Of a stretch of DNA of 64,000 nucleotides, positions 1 through 37,142 are shown piece by piece (position 1 is the stretch's first letter; each line of letters opens with the position of its first letter). The DNA is from Agelas oroides (lineage: Eukaryota > Porifera > Demospongiae > Agelasida > Agelasidae), in assembly GCA_949130485.1 (NCBI GenBank), contig OX422202.1, positions 1,913,872-1,977,871 of the forward strand, in the 5' to 3' direction. Under the pieces are notes generated by a model. The model saw nothing but the letters and a program-made list of their open reading frames with translations. It was not told the origin of the DNA and searched no databases. The position numbers and the translations under genes were made by a program.

Positions 1-40
1 GTTGAGTATTTGGTTGCATTAACATGTTTGATGGAGAGTG

Positions 41-135
41 TGTATGAACCTTGTCTCGGTACCAGACCTTCGACCTTCACATGCTAACCCCGCCTCCTCC
101 ATGTGCAATGGTCCAGGGTCTGGTACCGAGACTAG
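41..135. repeat. Short inverted repeat
   Basis: Arms around TCTCGGTACCAGACC and GGTCTGGTACCGAGAC face each other about 50 bp apart. A related end (GGTCTGGGACCGAGACTAG) occurs near 38,870, so this is probably a small foldback MITE or its remains in RAPGEF intron 16. Confidence 0.45.
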
Positions 136-699
136 TATGAGCCCTGTGCTTAAACTGAAGTTTATCAACATAGCACTTTAGCATGGTAAACCAATACAGA
201 ATCATGCACGATTTCTACCCATGACTGCCACACATGTATGGCTATACAACTGTACATGCAGCCTCATTCCCAGTCCAAGTATTGGAATGAGACACCCACC
301 TGGTCTCCAACCCTGATTCCAGCCAGCTCTGGAATGGAACTGGGCTCCACCCTGGAGACAAAGATGGGGTACCCTACCTCCCACCCACCAACCACCTCAA
401 AGTTTAGAGGTGAGTTGGTCCCAGCACGATCCTGGGGAGAGGAATGGAAGCAAAGAGGACATAATGCAATTTCAAAACACCGCTCACTAGTTTAGTGTAA
501 TCTACGAAACTTTCTGTGTAGTAAATCTAACGTACCATCACAATGTTTCTGATTCTTGAGTGGAGAGATCTCGCTTTGTCCAGTGCCCTCTTCTCCCCAA
601 CCTTGCCCTGCACAAGTGAGATCACATTGGGTAACACTCAATCGAGTTTACCAAAGCTTTCTTTCCCCTTAAAATAGAGCTTCCAGATGTTTAAGTATT

Positions 700-985
700 G
701 GATACACTACCTATACGAGGAGTATATTGTGTTTATACTTCGAGTATAGGTAGTATATCCAATTTATACCACATTGAGACAGTAAACTATCACTCAATTT
801 TGTGTAAACTATTCTGGTACAACATGTAAACTATTCTGGTACAACATGTAAACTATTTTGGTACAACATGCAAGTTTTGTGCAAACTACAATTTTTACAT
901 AATAGGAGAATGTGACTTTGCATACTCCGCTGTTTGTCCAATGAATTCATGAAATACGTAGAAAGTGATGTAATAAACTTTTTTC
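700..985. repeat. Dispersed repeat family C, copy 1
   Basis: An AT-rich dispersed element with an internal hairpin (TATACTACCTATACTCG type arms) followed by short direct repeats of GTAAACTATTCTGGTACAACAT. The same element lies in the opposite orientation at 5978-6238, and fragments lie near 14,810-14,935 and 17,455-17,535. It sits in the RAPGEF intron and has no coding content. Confidence 0.6.
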
Positions 986-1002
986 ATAAAGTGGTAACTC
1001 TA

Positions 1003-1228
1003 TAGCCTTGTTCCCAGGCCACTCCCAGATTTTATCTCGCAGCCGTGGAGAAAAATCAGGAGAAGGCCTGGTACCAATACTACGTCACGGACCGGAAATG
1101 GTGGACTCGGTTAGTACGTAATGTGTCCACCATTTCCGGTCCGTGACGCAGTATTGGTACCAGGCCTTCTCCCGATTTTTCTCCACGGCTGCGAGATAAA
1201 ATCTGGGAGTGGCCTGGGAACGAGGCTA
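1003..1228. mobile_element. Foldback MITE, family B, with 9-bp target duplication
   Basis: The element is a near-perfect palindrome with arms of about 100 bp. Its ends read TAGCCTTGTTCCCAGGCC and the complement of TAGCCTCGTTCCCAGGCC. It is flanked by the direct repeat GTAACTCTA (994-1002 and 1229-1237). A 9-bp duplication with long terminal inverted repeats is typical of Mutator-like non-autonomous elements. Many degraded ends of the same family (CCTCRTTCCCAGGC) are scattered through the window. Confidence 0.8.
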
Positions 1229-1237
1229 GTAACTCTA

Positions 1238-1719
1238 CCCATGTACCATGTCCTCCCCAACTATGGTATTACTATCCCATGGTTTGTAGTCTAGAGAAAT
1301 GAGCTACACACAATGTTCGCTAAAATAGGAGCTAAAATGAGCTACTGTTGTGCACCTTCCAACTATCCTACTCCAAGGGACTTAGCTAGGAGCTGAATAT
1401 AGGGTGCGTACTGATAACACTGCGGCATGAAGCACCATGCAAAATTTCGGGTGCGGGTGTGGGAGGGGTTTGAATAGAGTTCTTACATGCAGTAGCTACA
1501 AGGACATATACAAACATTTAGGCACTAGAAAATAGCATCGCTCTCTTCACTGCCTTGCTATATGAGGTACAAATGTAGCTAATGTGCACAGGGGCCACAT
1601 GCAATTGTCCTTGAACTTTGAGTGGGCCTACTGACAAATTGGATAGGCCAGGCCCACCCTGATTCACACCTACTCCACTGACGTGACATGACATGGACAT
1701 TGCTACTATAAAAACTCAC
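1238..1719. other. Intron sequence, nothing recognised
   Basis: This is RAPGEF intron downstream of exon 16. I looked for the next exon (the end of the RasGEF N-domain or the PDZ start) on the minus strand and found none with both a family match and splice sites. Confidence 0.5.
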
Positions 1720-29420
<27,701 letters not shown>

Positions 29421-29869
29421 TGTAGTAGATTCTTTTACCGCCTAGTCTAGCCCGATCCACCCTTCAGTATAGCCGCCAGAAAATTAGCTATTTACAGAGA
29501 AGCACTTTGTCACGTTCACAGATCCATAACAGTACACCTCCGTAAAAGCTTTCACATGCCAACAGATCGTGTCAATAAGTACTATCTTTGTGGCCCCTAC
29601 GTCATACAGGAGTGAGTGATTCGTGTCCTCAGGCACAAAATGATGAAACGACTCCTGGTGGTTTAGTGCGCTCACCACAAAAGTACAACACAATACTGAA
29701 TACAGCTGATGAACTGGATTATGTGTTACAGCAAGTGAAATCACAGGAGGATGTTTGTTGAGCAGCTCCACCACGAGTAGGCGAGGCTTTAAAGAATCAC
29801 GTGGGCGGAGCCTAAGAAATTTTAACGTTCGGGTAAATAGAGTAAGAACTGCGCGTTCATGCAGTAATG

Positions 29870-30121
29870 CAGAGGAGGTCGGACATGGTTGAACTTTACT
29901 AATTAAAATGGCTGAGGTCACACTAATTGATTTTTCGTATCTCAACAGACTAGCTCTCTCGACTTTCACTGAGGTAGGCCCCAGTTTTCAAATCAGGATT
30001 CAAGGCTGGATCCAGTCATAGAAAACGCTAAAAAAACTTTCTACCTTGCAATATCCAAGATCAATTAGTGTGACCTCAGTTGTTTCAATTAGCAAAGGTC
30101 AACCATGTCCGACCTCCTCTG
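29870..30121. mobile_element. MITE with perfect 9-bp target duplication downstream of RNF41
   Basis: Ends CAGAGGAGGTCGGACATGG and CCATGTCCGACCTCCTCTG are perfect inverses, and further inner homology includes AATTAGTGTGACCTCA. It is flanked by GCAGTAATG at 29,861-29,869 and 30,122-30,130. Mutator-like by duplication length. It lies between the RAPGEF first exon and the RNF41 stop, probably in the RNF41 3' UTR or the promoter of RAPGEF. Confidence 0.9.
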
Positions 30122-30375
30122 GCAGTAATGAATGCAGCCTGCTTTTACAAAATGTTCACCACGAGAATGCTGAATGAAAACGTTAACAGCAGTGATATAC
30201 CCAGTATACACAATATTGTACAGGTAACTTCATTATGTTGTTTTGATGAAGATAATACAACTTGAGGGAACAATACTCCGACAGCATTTAAAAACAAGTG
30301 CACCATAGTGCACAGTTTAGTCACAGAAAAGATTTTAGAAATCCTTAGGAACAATGTGGAACTGATTTTCAATTT

Positions 30376-31332
30376 CTACTCAACTCCGTGAGCAAATATC
30401 ATGACCAATCCGGGTGAGACTATCATTGATTCTCCCATGTGTTCATTCTCAGATGCCATGATCACAATAGCTTGCTTTCCAGGCACACGCTTTGTGACGT
30501 ACTGCTCATACCGTCTCCGGTTAAGCTGCCTAGTTTCAAGTGTGCTCAAACCCAAGGGCCACCGTCTCTCATGCGCATTTGCCATAAGCTCATTTAGTAG
30601 ATGTGGGGGACACCCACTGTCACTCAAGGCACGCTTGATGATTGCCTGCAGGACAGCATCAGGAGTGGAGATCATCCCACCCCAGCGCTTCACACGAGCA
30701 AGTTTCAACGTTGAGAGCCACCTCACTGTCTGAATAGCTTTCTCAGTCTCGTCTGGATTGCTAAGACCAGCACACATGCCTGATGTACGCATGCTTCGAA
30801 CCAGCTCCTTCAAAACCAGAATCTCCTGATGCTGCTCACTCAGTTGAAGTTCAAGTCGATCCACCTTGCTGCTCAGTTCATCAACATTGTCCGATTTTTC
30901 CCTCAGAAGCTTATGCAGCTCTCGAACACAATTATGTTGCGGTACTTCATCCAGAGGCACAATCAGACCACATCCCATATCACATGCGACTGGCCTCTTT
31001 GGATTGTACTCACAAGCATCCAAGTGCGACTGAAGGCCATCCAGTCTCACCACAGCAGTGCACCCAAACCCCTTGTTCTCACAGACAATCTTGAGGCGAG
31101 AGAGGAGGTTTCGAAGAATTCTTGGTGGTTGTATTAAGTCATCCATAGGAGACACTGGGTTTCGATCAACAGGACATACCTGTTGGTGTTTTAGCCACTC
31201 ATTGATGCATGAACTACAGAAGCAATGCTCACACTGACGGATCTGGACTGGGGCCTCCAGCACTTGTCCACAGATCGTACACAGCAGCTCCTCGTCCACC
31301 TCCTCCAGAAACCTCACAATCTCGTACCCCAT
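30376..31332 (-). CDS. RNF41: E3 ubiquitin-protein ligase NRDP1 (RNF41)
   Basis: A single uninterrupted frame of 318 aa, against 317 aa in vertebrate NRDP1. A RING finger covers about residues 18-57 (CTICGQVLEAPV, QCEHCFCSSCINEWL, CPVDR). A TRAF/SIAH-type zinc-binding region follows at about 78-130 (CENKGFGCTAVV, HLDACEYNP). Next come a short coiled coil (about 140-175) and the C-terminal substrate/USP8-binding domain (KRWGGMISTPDAVLQAII, WPLGLSTLETRQLNRRRYEQ). In vertebrates it ubiquitinates ErbB3, BRUCE and MyD88-pathway partners. The lack of introns in an otherwise intron-rich window could mean an old retrocopy that became the main gene, or lineage-specific intron loss. The length and conserved C-terminus indicate it is functional. 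It is divergent from RSPH3 across about 700 bp. Confidence 0.96.
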   Translation of the reverse strand: MGYEIVRFLEEVDEELLCTICGQVLEAPVQIRQCEHCFCSSCINEWLKHQQVCPVDRNPVSPMDDLIQPPRILRNLLSRLKIVCENKGFGCTAVVRLDGLQSHLDACEYNPKRPVACDMGCGLIVPLDEVPQHNCVRELHKLLREKSDNVDELSSKVDRLELQLSEQHQEILVLKELVRSMRTSGMCAGLSNPDETEKAIQTVRWLSTLKLARVKRWGGMISTPDAVLQAIIKRALSDSGCPPHLLNELMANAHERRWPLGLSTLETRQLNRRRYEQYVTKRVPGKQAIVIMASENEHMGESMIVSPGLVMIFAHGVE

Positions 31333-32029
31333 GAGGACTCACAGTGGAAGGAGCCCGGACACAAATGTAGAGAAAGATAATTTAACAATCAGCTATGGAG
31401 TAGAAACACGTCATGCTACACATGAAGGACATAGATCTGAGCGGCAACCATTCTCTTTATGGACATCACACGAACACAGTTCAAGATACTAGTTAACTTC
31501 AAACAGCCACAAGAACCAACACACATAGGTGTGCTAAGAGAGAGAGGGAGAAAGGCCATTGTAGACTCATGGGTACACTTAAGATTACATGTGCAGCTAT
31601 GTTACATTGGATATTACAAGCCCGAAAAAACACTTTAATAACTTCCCCAGTCCATGGGGCTTACTTAAACTCACGACAGTACTCTCACGGTGAAGTTGAC
31701 ACTACTGTATCGCTATCCAGCACCTTTTTTAGGCTACATATCTACTACTGTAACTTTATGCCAAGAGATTGCTTGTCTATGCCCAGACTGACGACAGAAG
31801 GTTGTCTACTAACTACTGTTGAGGCATTAAACTCACCATAGTTTCTTAACTAATGCTGCTCTGAGAGATTCGTTACCCAGTTTACCAATCAGTTCTCGGA
31901 AGAAGGAAGGTGGGCTTCTAATAAAATCTATCACAGTACGCATGCGCAAGTTTGGTTGCTAACGCGGTTGCTATGGGACGAATGGCTGTCTTGTTTGTGT
32001 CTTGAAGAGGATCGACGCAGAGCTTGAAG
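31333..32029. promoter_or_regulatory. Shared upstream region of RNF41 and RSPH3 with NRF1-like and X-box-like motifs
   Basis: Both genes are transcribed away from this gap. Close to RSPH3 lie an NRF1-like palindrome, ACGCATGCGCA (31,939-31,949), and an RFX X-box-like GTTGCTATGGGAC (31,967-31,979). The latter is about 50 bp before the RSPH3 start and is preceded by another half-site, GGTTGCTAAC. Promoter function is inferred. Confidence 0.55.
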
Positions 32030-34911
32030 ATGGCCACATCGATGATGCATCCGAAGGGAGAGGGTTCCGGGACGTACACGTACTCCTCGCAGCCCAGGGC
32101 TGTCCCGCAAGGGAAAAAATACAGAGACCAGTAAGATGCTTTTTTTTTTTTGCGTGTGTGTGTGTGTGTGTGTGTATGGACAAGTAAATAAACAGAATTT
32201 ATATACAAGTACCTTAGACATGTTTCACGGTTGATCTAAAGAATTGCTTGAAAGTCCAAAACAAAGGCACATCCGTCTGCACAGTATATTTAAGATTTCC
32301 CTCGCAAACTGCAAAGTTTCTTACCCTGTGAAAGAAAAAAAAATACCAGAAGATCTCTTGCTCTTTATTCTGCAGGACTTCCACGTATGGAAACATCATG
32401 TATGACAAACGCATTGTCAGGGGAAACACCTATGCTCTACACACTCTTCCTGCAGTAAGTAACAATTGATGATGGAGGCATGCATACTGTCATACATAGA
32501 AGCAAAATAGAAGTGCACATTTTTCAAATGTTCATTCTACAAGCACATTTTGCATTTTCCTCCATTTTCCTCCATTCTTGTAGTCCTCTCAGCCGGATCC
32601 ACTTGAGCTGCAGCGGCAGCAGGAGTCTCGCAGGAGGGCTATCGCCAGGAAGCGGGCAAGAGAGCAATTTAGGCCTCGCTCCCCTGATGCCGTGGAGGGA
32701 CGGAAGCACATGCAGGTGCAGACAGAACTCTACTTGGAGGAGATTACAGACAGAGTAGAGGAGGCTGACATTCAGACACAGACTGATGCATTCCTGGACC
32801 GACCCCCTACCCCTCTCTTTGTCCCTGCTAAGACAGGAATGGACGTTGCCACACAAATTGAGGAAGGAGATGTGAGTACGCACCAGCCTTGTTCACGGGC
32901 CCCAAAAAACTGGGTATTAAACTGGGAACGAGGTTAAACATGGGCAGAAGTTAATCTGGGAATGAAGCTAGGAGCATGACAGCCACATGTCAGGACCACT
33001 CAAATCCTCCCTACTTACAGTGCATATCCTACTGTCTCACAGGTGCCCATGCTCCCAGCCTCATTCCCAGGTTCTGCACATGGGAGTGAGTCTCCCATGT
33101 ATCCTGCATACATGTTAATGACCCCACCCTTCCTCCTTCTCTATACAGTTGTTTGAATTTGATCTTGAGGTGCGTCCAATCTTGGAGGTACTGGTTGGGA
33201 AGACGGTGGAGCAGGCCCTGCTGGAGGTGATGGAGGAGGAGGAGCTAGCCAATCTCAGGATGCAACAGGTCAGCCAGGGAACAAGACTTAAAAATGAGTA
33301 TACATCTAAGCTAGGCTTTTAGCAGGGAAAATGTATACAGGTCATTGATTGTTCATATGTAGAATAAATGCATAACTGCATTGGAATTAGTCTTTCTCTT
33401 AGTAAAAAAAAACCCTTTGTTTTCATTATCCTACTCACAGAGGCAATTTGAGGAGAACCGCAATGCTGAGATGGTGGAGACTCAGAGACTAGAGGAGCAG
33501 GAGAGAAGACGCAGGGAAGAGAAGGTCTGGAGTCTTGTTGATATAATACACTCTTGCATCTCTATGTGGCTCATAGTTTGTAGTTACTACCCCATCTATA
33601 CACTTTGTATTCCCCCCACCCGTCAGGATCGTCGTATGTGGCAGCAGCGAGAGGCCTTGCTGAAGGAGAAGGAAACAGCTGAGAAGATTGCTGCAAGGGC
33701 CTTTGCTCAGAGCTACCTGGGTGACCTTGTACCCTCTGTTTTCAGCACCCTACATGAGCATGGCTTTTTTTACGATCCTGTCGAGAGAGGTACATAAATG
33801 CTTTTGTCCAAGCCGTTTTCCTTTCTTTCTGTTTATTTCACTTTAAGTCTAAGCACGCCTCTCCTCACTCCTTGCAGAAGTGGAGACAGTGTTCATGCCC
33901 TGGCTGATGGATGAGGCAGAAAAAGCACTGGACAAGAAGATACTGGCGCGCACCCTCCTTGATTGTGAGAAACTTAATACTTAGTTGAAAGTTGTTTTAC
34001 TTTATCAGTTAAGCAAATGGAAACAGACAAGTGATGAAGGTTTCATCGAGGTTCCGACAATCGCTGCACATTATATCATAAACATTGCTTTTGTTCCTTT
34101 AGCCATCATTCGAGAGGTGGTGATGAGGAAGCTTGGAATTCCTATTCCTGAGCCTGTGGTTCCATCCGACCCCCCTACCACTGAGGCCCAGCCCACCCCT
34201 CAGCAGGAGACCGTGCAAACACCAGCCAGTATAACTGAAACCAGAGTCGACTCTGAAACAGACAAAGAGTCTCGATCCCAGGAACCAGCAGCTGGTGCAG
34301 AGGAAGGGAAGAAGGTAGATCTAGAGGTTGACAACAAAGCCGGAGATGAGGTTGAAGGAAAGAAAGGCGACACAACTGTAGAAGGAGGCACAGAAGGTAG
34401 TGATAGTGTCACTGTCCAGCCAGGAACTAGGACTGAGGAGGACAAAACCAAGTCTGGTGATGTTGAGCAAGGAAAAACAACAGAGGATTCACAGGAGATG
34501 GGAGAGGAGAAGAAGGAAGAGGGGAAGGGAGAAGAGGGGGAAAGATTAGAGGAAAAGGGAGAGGAAGAAGGAAAGGAGGGAAAGGGAGAGGAAGAAGGAA
34601 AGGAGGGGAAGGTAGAAGAGGAAGAAGGAAAGGAGGGGAAGGGAGAAGAGGAAGAAGGAAAGGAGGGGAAGGTAGAAGAGGAAGAAGGAAAGGAGGGGAA
34701 GGGAGAGGAAGAAGGAAAGGAGGGGAAGGGAGAGGAAGAAGGAAAGGAGGGGAAGGTGGAAGAAGGAAAAGCAGAAAAGGGAGAGGAAGAGCAGTCTGAA
34801 CCAGCAGAGAGCCAAGAAACTGAAGGGAAAGGAGAAAGGAATGATGAACCAGCAGAAGAGCCAACAGGAGCCGAAAAGCCAGCCACAGAAAGTGACGAGC
34901 AACCGTCATGA
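32030..34911 (+). CDS. RSPH3: Radial spoke head protein 3
   Basis: Eight exons join in frame: 32030-32130, 32376-32454, 32584-32871, 33149-33268, 33441-33524, 33627-33789, 33878-33964, 34103-34911. The N-terminus (GTYTYSSQPRAVPQGKKYRD, YGNIMYDKRIVRGNTYA) and the core (QTELYLEEITDRVEE, QTDAFLDRPPTPLF, FDLEVRPILEVLVGKTVEQ, AARAFAQSYLGDLVPSVF, FMPWLMDEAEKA, IIREVVMRKLG) follow animal RSP3. RSP3 is the dimeric stalk protein that anchors radial spokes to axonemal doublets and binds PKA through an amphipathic helix. The C-terminal 270 residues are unlike vertebrate RSPH3: acidic, with about 12 imperfect EEEGKEGKG repeats coded by a GA-rich minisatellite (34,490-34,770). The start is the first ATG after the X-box-like motif. 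Some sponge cells are flagellated, so expression in choanocytes or larval ciliated cells is likely (inference). Confidence 0.95.
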
Positions 34912-35382
34912 TTATTTAGACAGTTTTCTTCCTGCAATCTATAACTGTAGCCCTAACTTGGCTTCTTTTTATAAAGAAAACAGCCCATATCACTTCTTGA
35001 TGCATGTTCATTTTAATCTGACCAAAACTTTGAGCAGTCTTTACCCATGAATGAATGATCACGACTGACTAAATTGATGGGTGCATAAAATAATAATAAG
35101 CATCCTTGTGACAGCATAATTTTTGTTGCCAATATTTTTGACTTCAAAAGGTGCATGCTCAATTGTGCGCCTGTCACATGCATCAATCTTTGATCCTGCA
35201 TGGTTGCTATCTGCATGTAAGCTATTAGGATTGTGATATGAGAAGATTGTGTTGCATGAAGTTTTTCCACAAAATGACTTCACATAACAATTCATGTAGT
35301 TCTAATGATTAGAGCATCTAATAGGAGAGTTATGTGCTGGGTACTATATAACAGCTACAACAGTTACTTTTGGTACATGGCA
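34912..35382. other. Convergent intergenic region
   Basis: 3' flanks of RSPH3 and the following minus-strand gene. No other feature was seen. Confidence 0.5.
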
Positions 35383-37089
35383 TTATTTGTCAATTCTTCT
35401 CCTTCGCAGTGCATTCCATTCTAGTTCATCAATCAAAGTCTGATGAAGTTTTATTTCATCCTCACTAACTACAGGTTCAAAGTGCAACTTGTGCACATCC
35501 GTGTCTTCACTTTGTGGCATCTTGTTGGGAGTATGGGACTGTGCACGTCCATAACCCTTAAGTGTCACTCCTGAAGGCTCAGAGGGAGAAGTATACTTGT
35601 CCTCCTGGAGCTGGGGCTGGGGAAGGCTAGCCAGAGATGATTTGAGTGCACTCCTAGCCTTTAGTACAGAGTCTACTATGCATACATTATCAATAGCGGT
35701 TGACAGCTCATGCATTTTATTGGTTCTTCCAGTATCATCACTACATGCTTGTTGCTGCTCTTTGCTACCTTGGGGTGAAGTGCAAGAAGTTGGTGCAGAC
35801 CTTATTGCTTGGGGAACCCTGCTGAAATTAAATCTAATTGGCTTTTGAGGAGATTTCGTCATGCATGAGGAGTGCAGAGGATCTTTTTGCTTGCGTTTAT
35901 CAGGAGGTATGTGTAGCCTTGTAGATGATAGCAAAGGTAGACTACCTTGTGAGTCTTGTAAGTGATTTTGGTGTTGTTTAGGAGATAGGACCCAATACCC
36001 ACTTCTAGCTCTGTGCAACTGGGACTGGGATTCTTCTAGAGATGGAGTGAGTGCTCGGGATTGCTCATGGGCTAGTGAAATCAGAGATCGCCTAGGACCT
36101 GAACATACAATGTGTTCGGTATCAAGCACAGGTGGGGTTGGTTCAACTTCCTTATATAGGGAAGCTCTGTACTCGCTATCGAGATACTTGTGCACTTTTT
36201 GATCAGAGGTCATCAGAATCTGATCAAAGTCAGGAAGACTGAGGGCTGTATCACTCTCACATTCGTTTAGACTCTCCAAGTTGGGTGCGGACAATGTCAT
36301 TTGTACTTCTACCATCTCACATCTCTCACATAAAGCCACCAAGCTGAAATATTCATACATTTGGAATCGCATTGGAACTTCTGAATGTAGCTGATACTTT
36401 TGTATTTCGGTTTCCATTTTTAGTGGTGACATGACTCGCTCTTGGAGCTTCAAGCTTTGCATGACCGTCTGCAATTCAGCTGGCATGCCACTCCCATCCT
36501 CACACACATGCACTTCAAAAGCAACTCTAGCATCAGAGATCTCACTAAATGTCATCTGCTTGTGTCGGAGCAAGGAGAGTGCTTTCTTTATCAATTTCAC
36601 ATTGTATTTAGCTGGATATTTATTGAATATTTTTTCTAATTTGTGGTCCAATGTTTTTGATTCAAGCAGTTGTATCAGAGCTCTTTCTCGTATAGTTTTC
36701 CTTGCTACAAGCCTGTTCCATTCTATCTGCATTGTCACGCTGTTTTCAAATGCCTTTGCAAGTAATGCATGTGGAAACCCCAGTGAAGTAGAAAGGTAGC
36801 TCAGCTCTCTCCTGGTGTAGTGCCCCTTCCTAGCAGGATACTGGATCCATGCCTCTGTCATGGTCTGTAGACTAAACATGCATATGGAGGGAGCAACACT
36901 CTTCTTAAAATATGATGAAAGAGGCAAGGAGAGGGTTAGAGAATAATTACTTACCGGATCCTTCCTCGACTGCTTGTGTTTGTTTTGCAGCCGCCAGCCC
37001 TGCCCACCTTTTTGGCGCATGCGCATTCCGGACAGGTTACTCGGAAAAAATTTTTCTTTCTTTGATAGCGTTTGGCAAAATTTTAACAA
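35383..37089 (-). CDS. Uncharacterised protein, about 500-570 aa
   Basis: I do not recognise this gene. A continuous frame runs from 37,089, but a consensus donor (GGATCCG then GTAAGT, after 36,955) and an acceptor (TTTTAAG, before 36,903) define a 51-nt in-frame intron. Its retention would add 17 residues. The first exon overlaps an NRF1-like promoter motif that would encode MRMR, so translation may instead begin at the Met at 36,879 (498 aa). The N-terminal 230 residues are helical and basic (GHYTRRELSYLSTSLGFP, MPAELQTVMQSLKLQ, MYEYFSLVALCER), loosely like a calmodulin-type helical pair but without clear calcium loops. The middle is Ser/Pro/Gln-rich and probably disordered. The C-terminus is basic (LRRRRIDK). 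It is head-to-head with the homeodomain/HMG gene. Confidence 0.72.
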   Translation of the reverse strand: MLKFCQTLSKKEKFFPSNLSGMRMRQKGGQGWRLQNKHKQSRKDPVSNYSLTLSLPLSSYFKKSVAPSICMFSLQTMTEAWIQYPARKGHYTRRELSYLSTSLGFPHALLAKAFENSVTMQIEWNRLVARKTIRERALIQLLESKTLDHKLEKIFNKYPAKYNVKLIKKALSLLRHKQMTFSEISDARVAFEVHVCEDGSGMPAELQTVMQSLKLQERVMSPLKMETEIQKYQLHSEVPMRFQMYEYFSLVALCERCEMVEVQMTLSAPNLESLNECESDTALSLPDFDQILMTSDQKVHKYLDSEYRASLYKEVEPTPPVLDTEHIVCSGPRRSLISLAHEQSRALTPSLEESQSQLHRARSGYWVLSPKQHQNHLQDSQGSLPLLSSTRLHIPPDKRKQKDPLHSSCMTKSPQKPIRFNFSRVPQAIRSAPTSCTSPQGSKEQQQACSDDTGRTNKMHELSTAIDNVCIVDSVLKARSALKSSLASLPQPQLQEDKYTSPSEPSGVTLKGYGRAQSHTPNKMPQSEDTDVHKLHFEPVVSEDEIKLHQTLIDELEWNALRRRRIDK

Positions 37090-37142
37090 AAGGCTTTGGT
37101 TGGCAGAAAATTTCTCGCTGGTTGACTCGATATTTTGAGTCC
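36990..37142. promoter_or_regulatory. Bidirectional promoter with NRF1-like and ETS-like motifs
   Basis: The two divergent genes start within about 55-265 bp of each other. GCGCATGCGC (37,015-37,024) is a full NRF1 palindrome and TTCCGG next to it fits an ETS site. Such pairs are common in animal bidirectional promoters. Function here is inferred. Confidence 0.5.

Noticed and set aside
1518-1580. Next RAPGEF exon (SKAVKRAMLFSSA)
   Set aside because: An AG precedes it, but the sequence does not match the end of the RasGEF N-domain and a stop follows at once.
29484-29969. 161-aa minus-strand open frame
   Set aside because: It runs into the end of a MITE, has no family likeness or splice context, and lies between RAPGEF exon 1 and the RNF41 3' side.
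30401-31137. Plus-strand frames of about 100 aa over RNF41
   Set aside because: Shadows of the conserved RNF41 coding strand.
31857-31930. Minus-strand exon-like stretch (PPSFFRELIGKLGNESLRAA)
   Set aside because: It could be a 5' exon of RNF41 or chance. RNF41 is complete without it and I recognise no family.
34200-34937. 245-aa and 160-aa antisense frames
   Set aside because: Antisense of the RSPH3 acidic repeat tail; Ser/Pro/Leu bias is explained by that composition.
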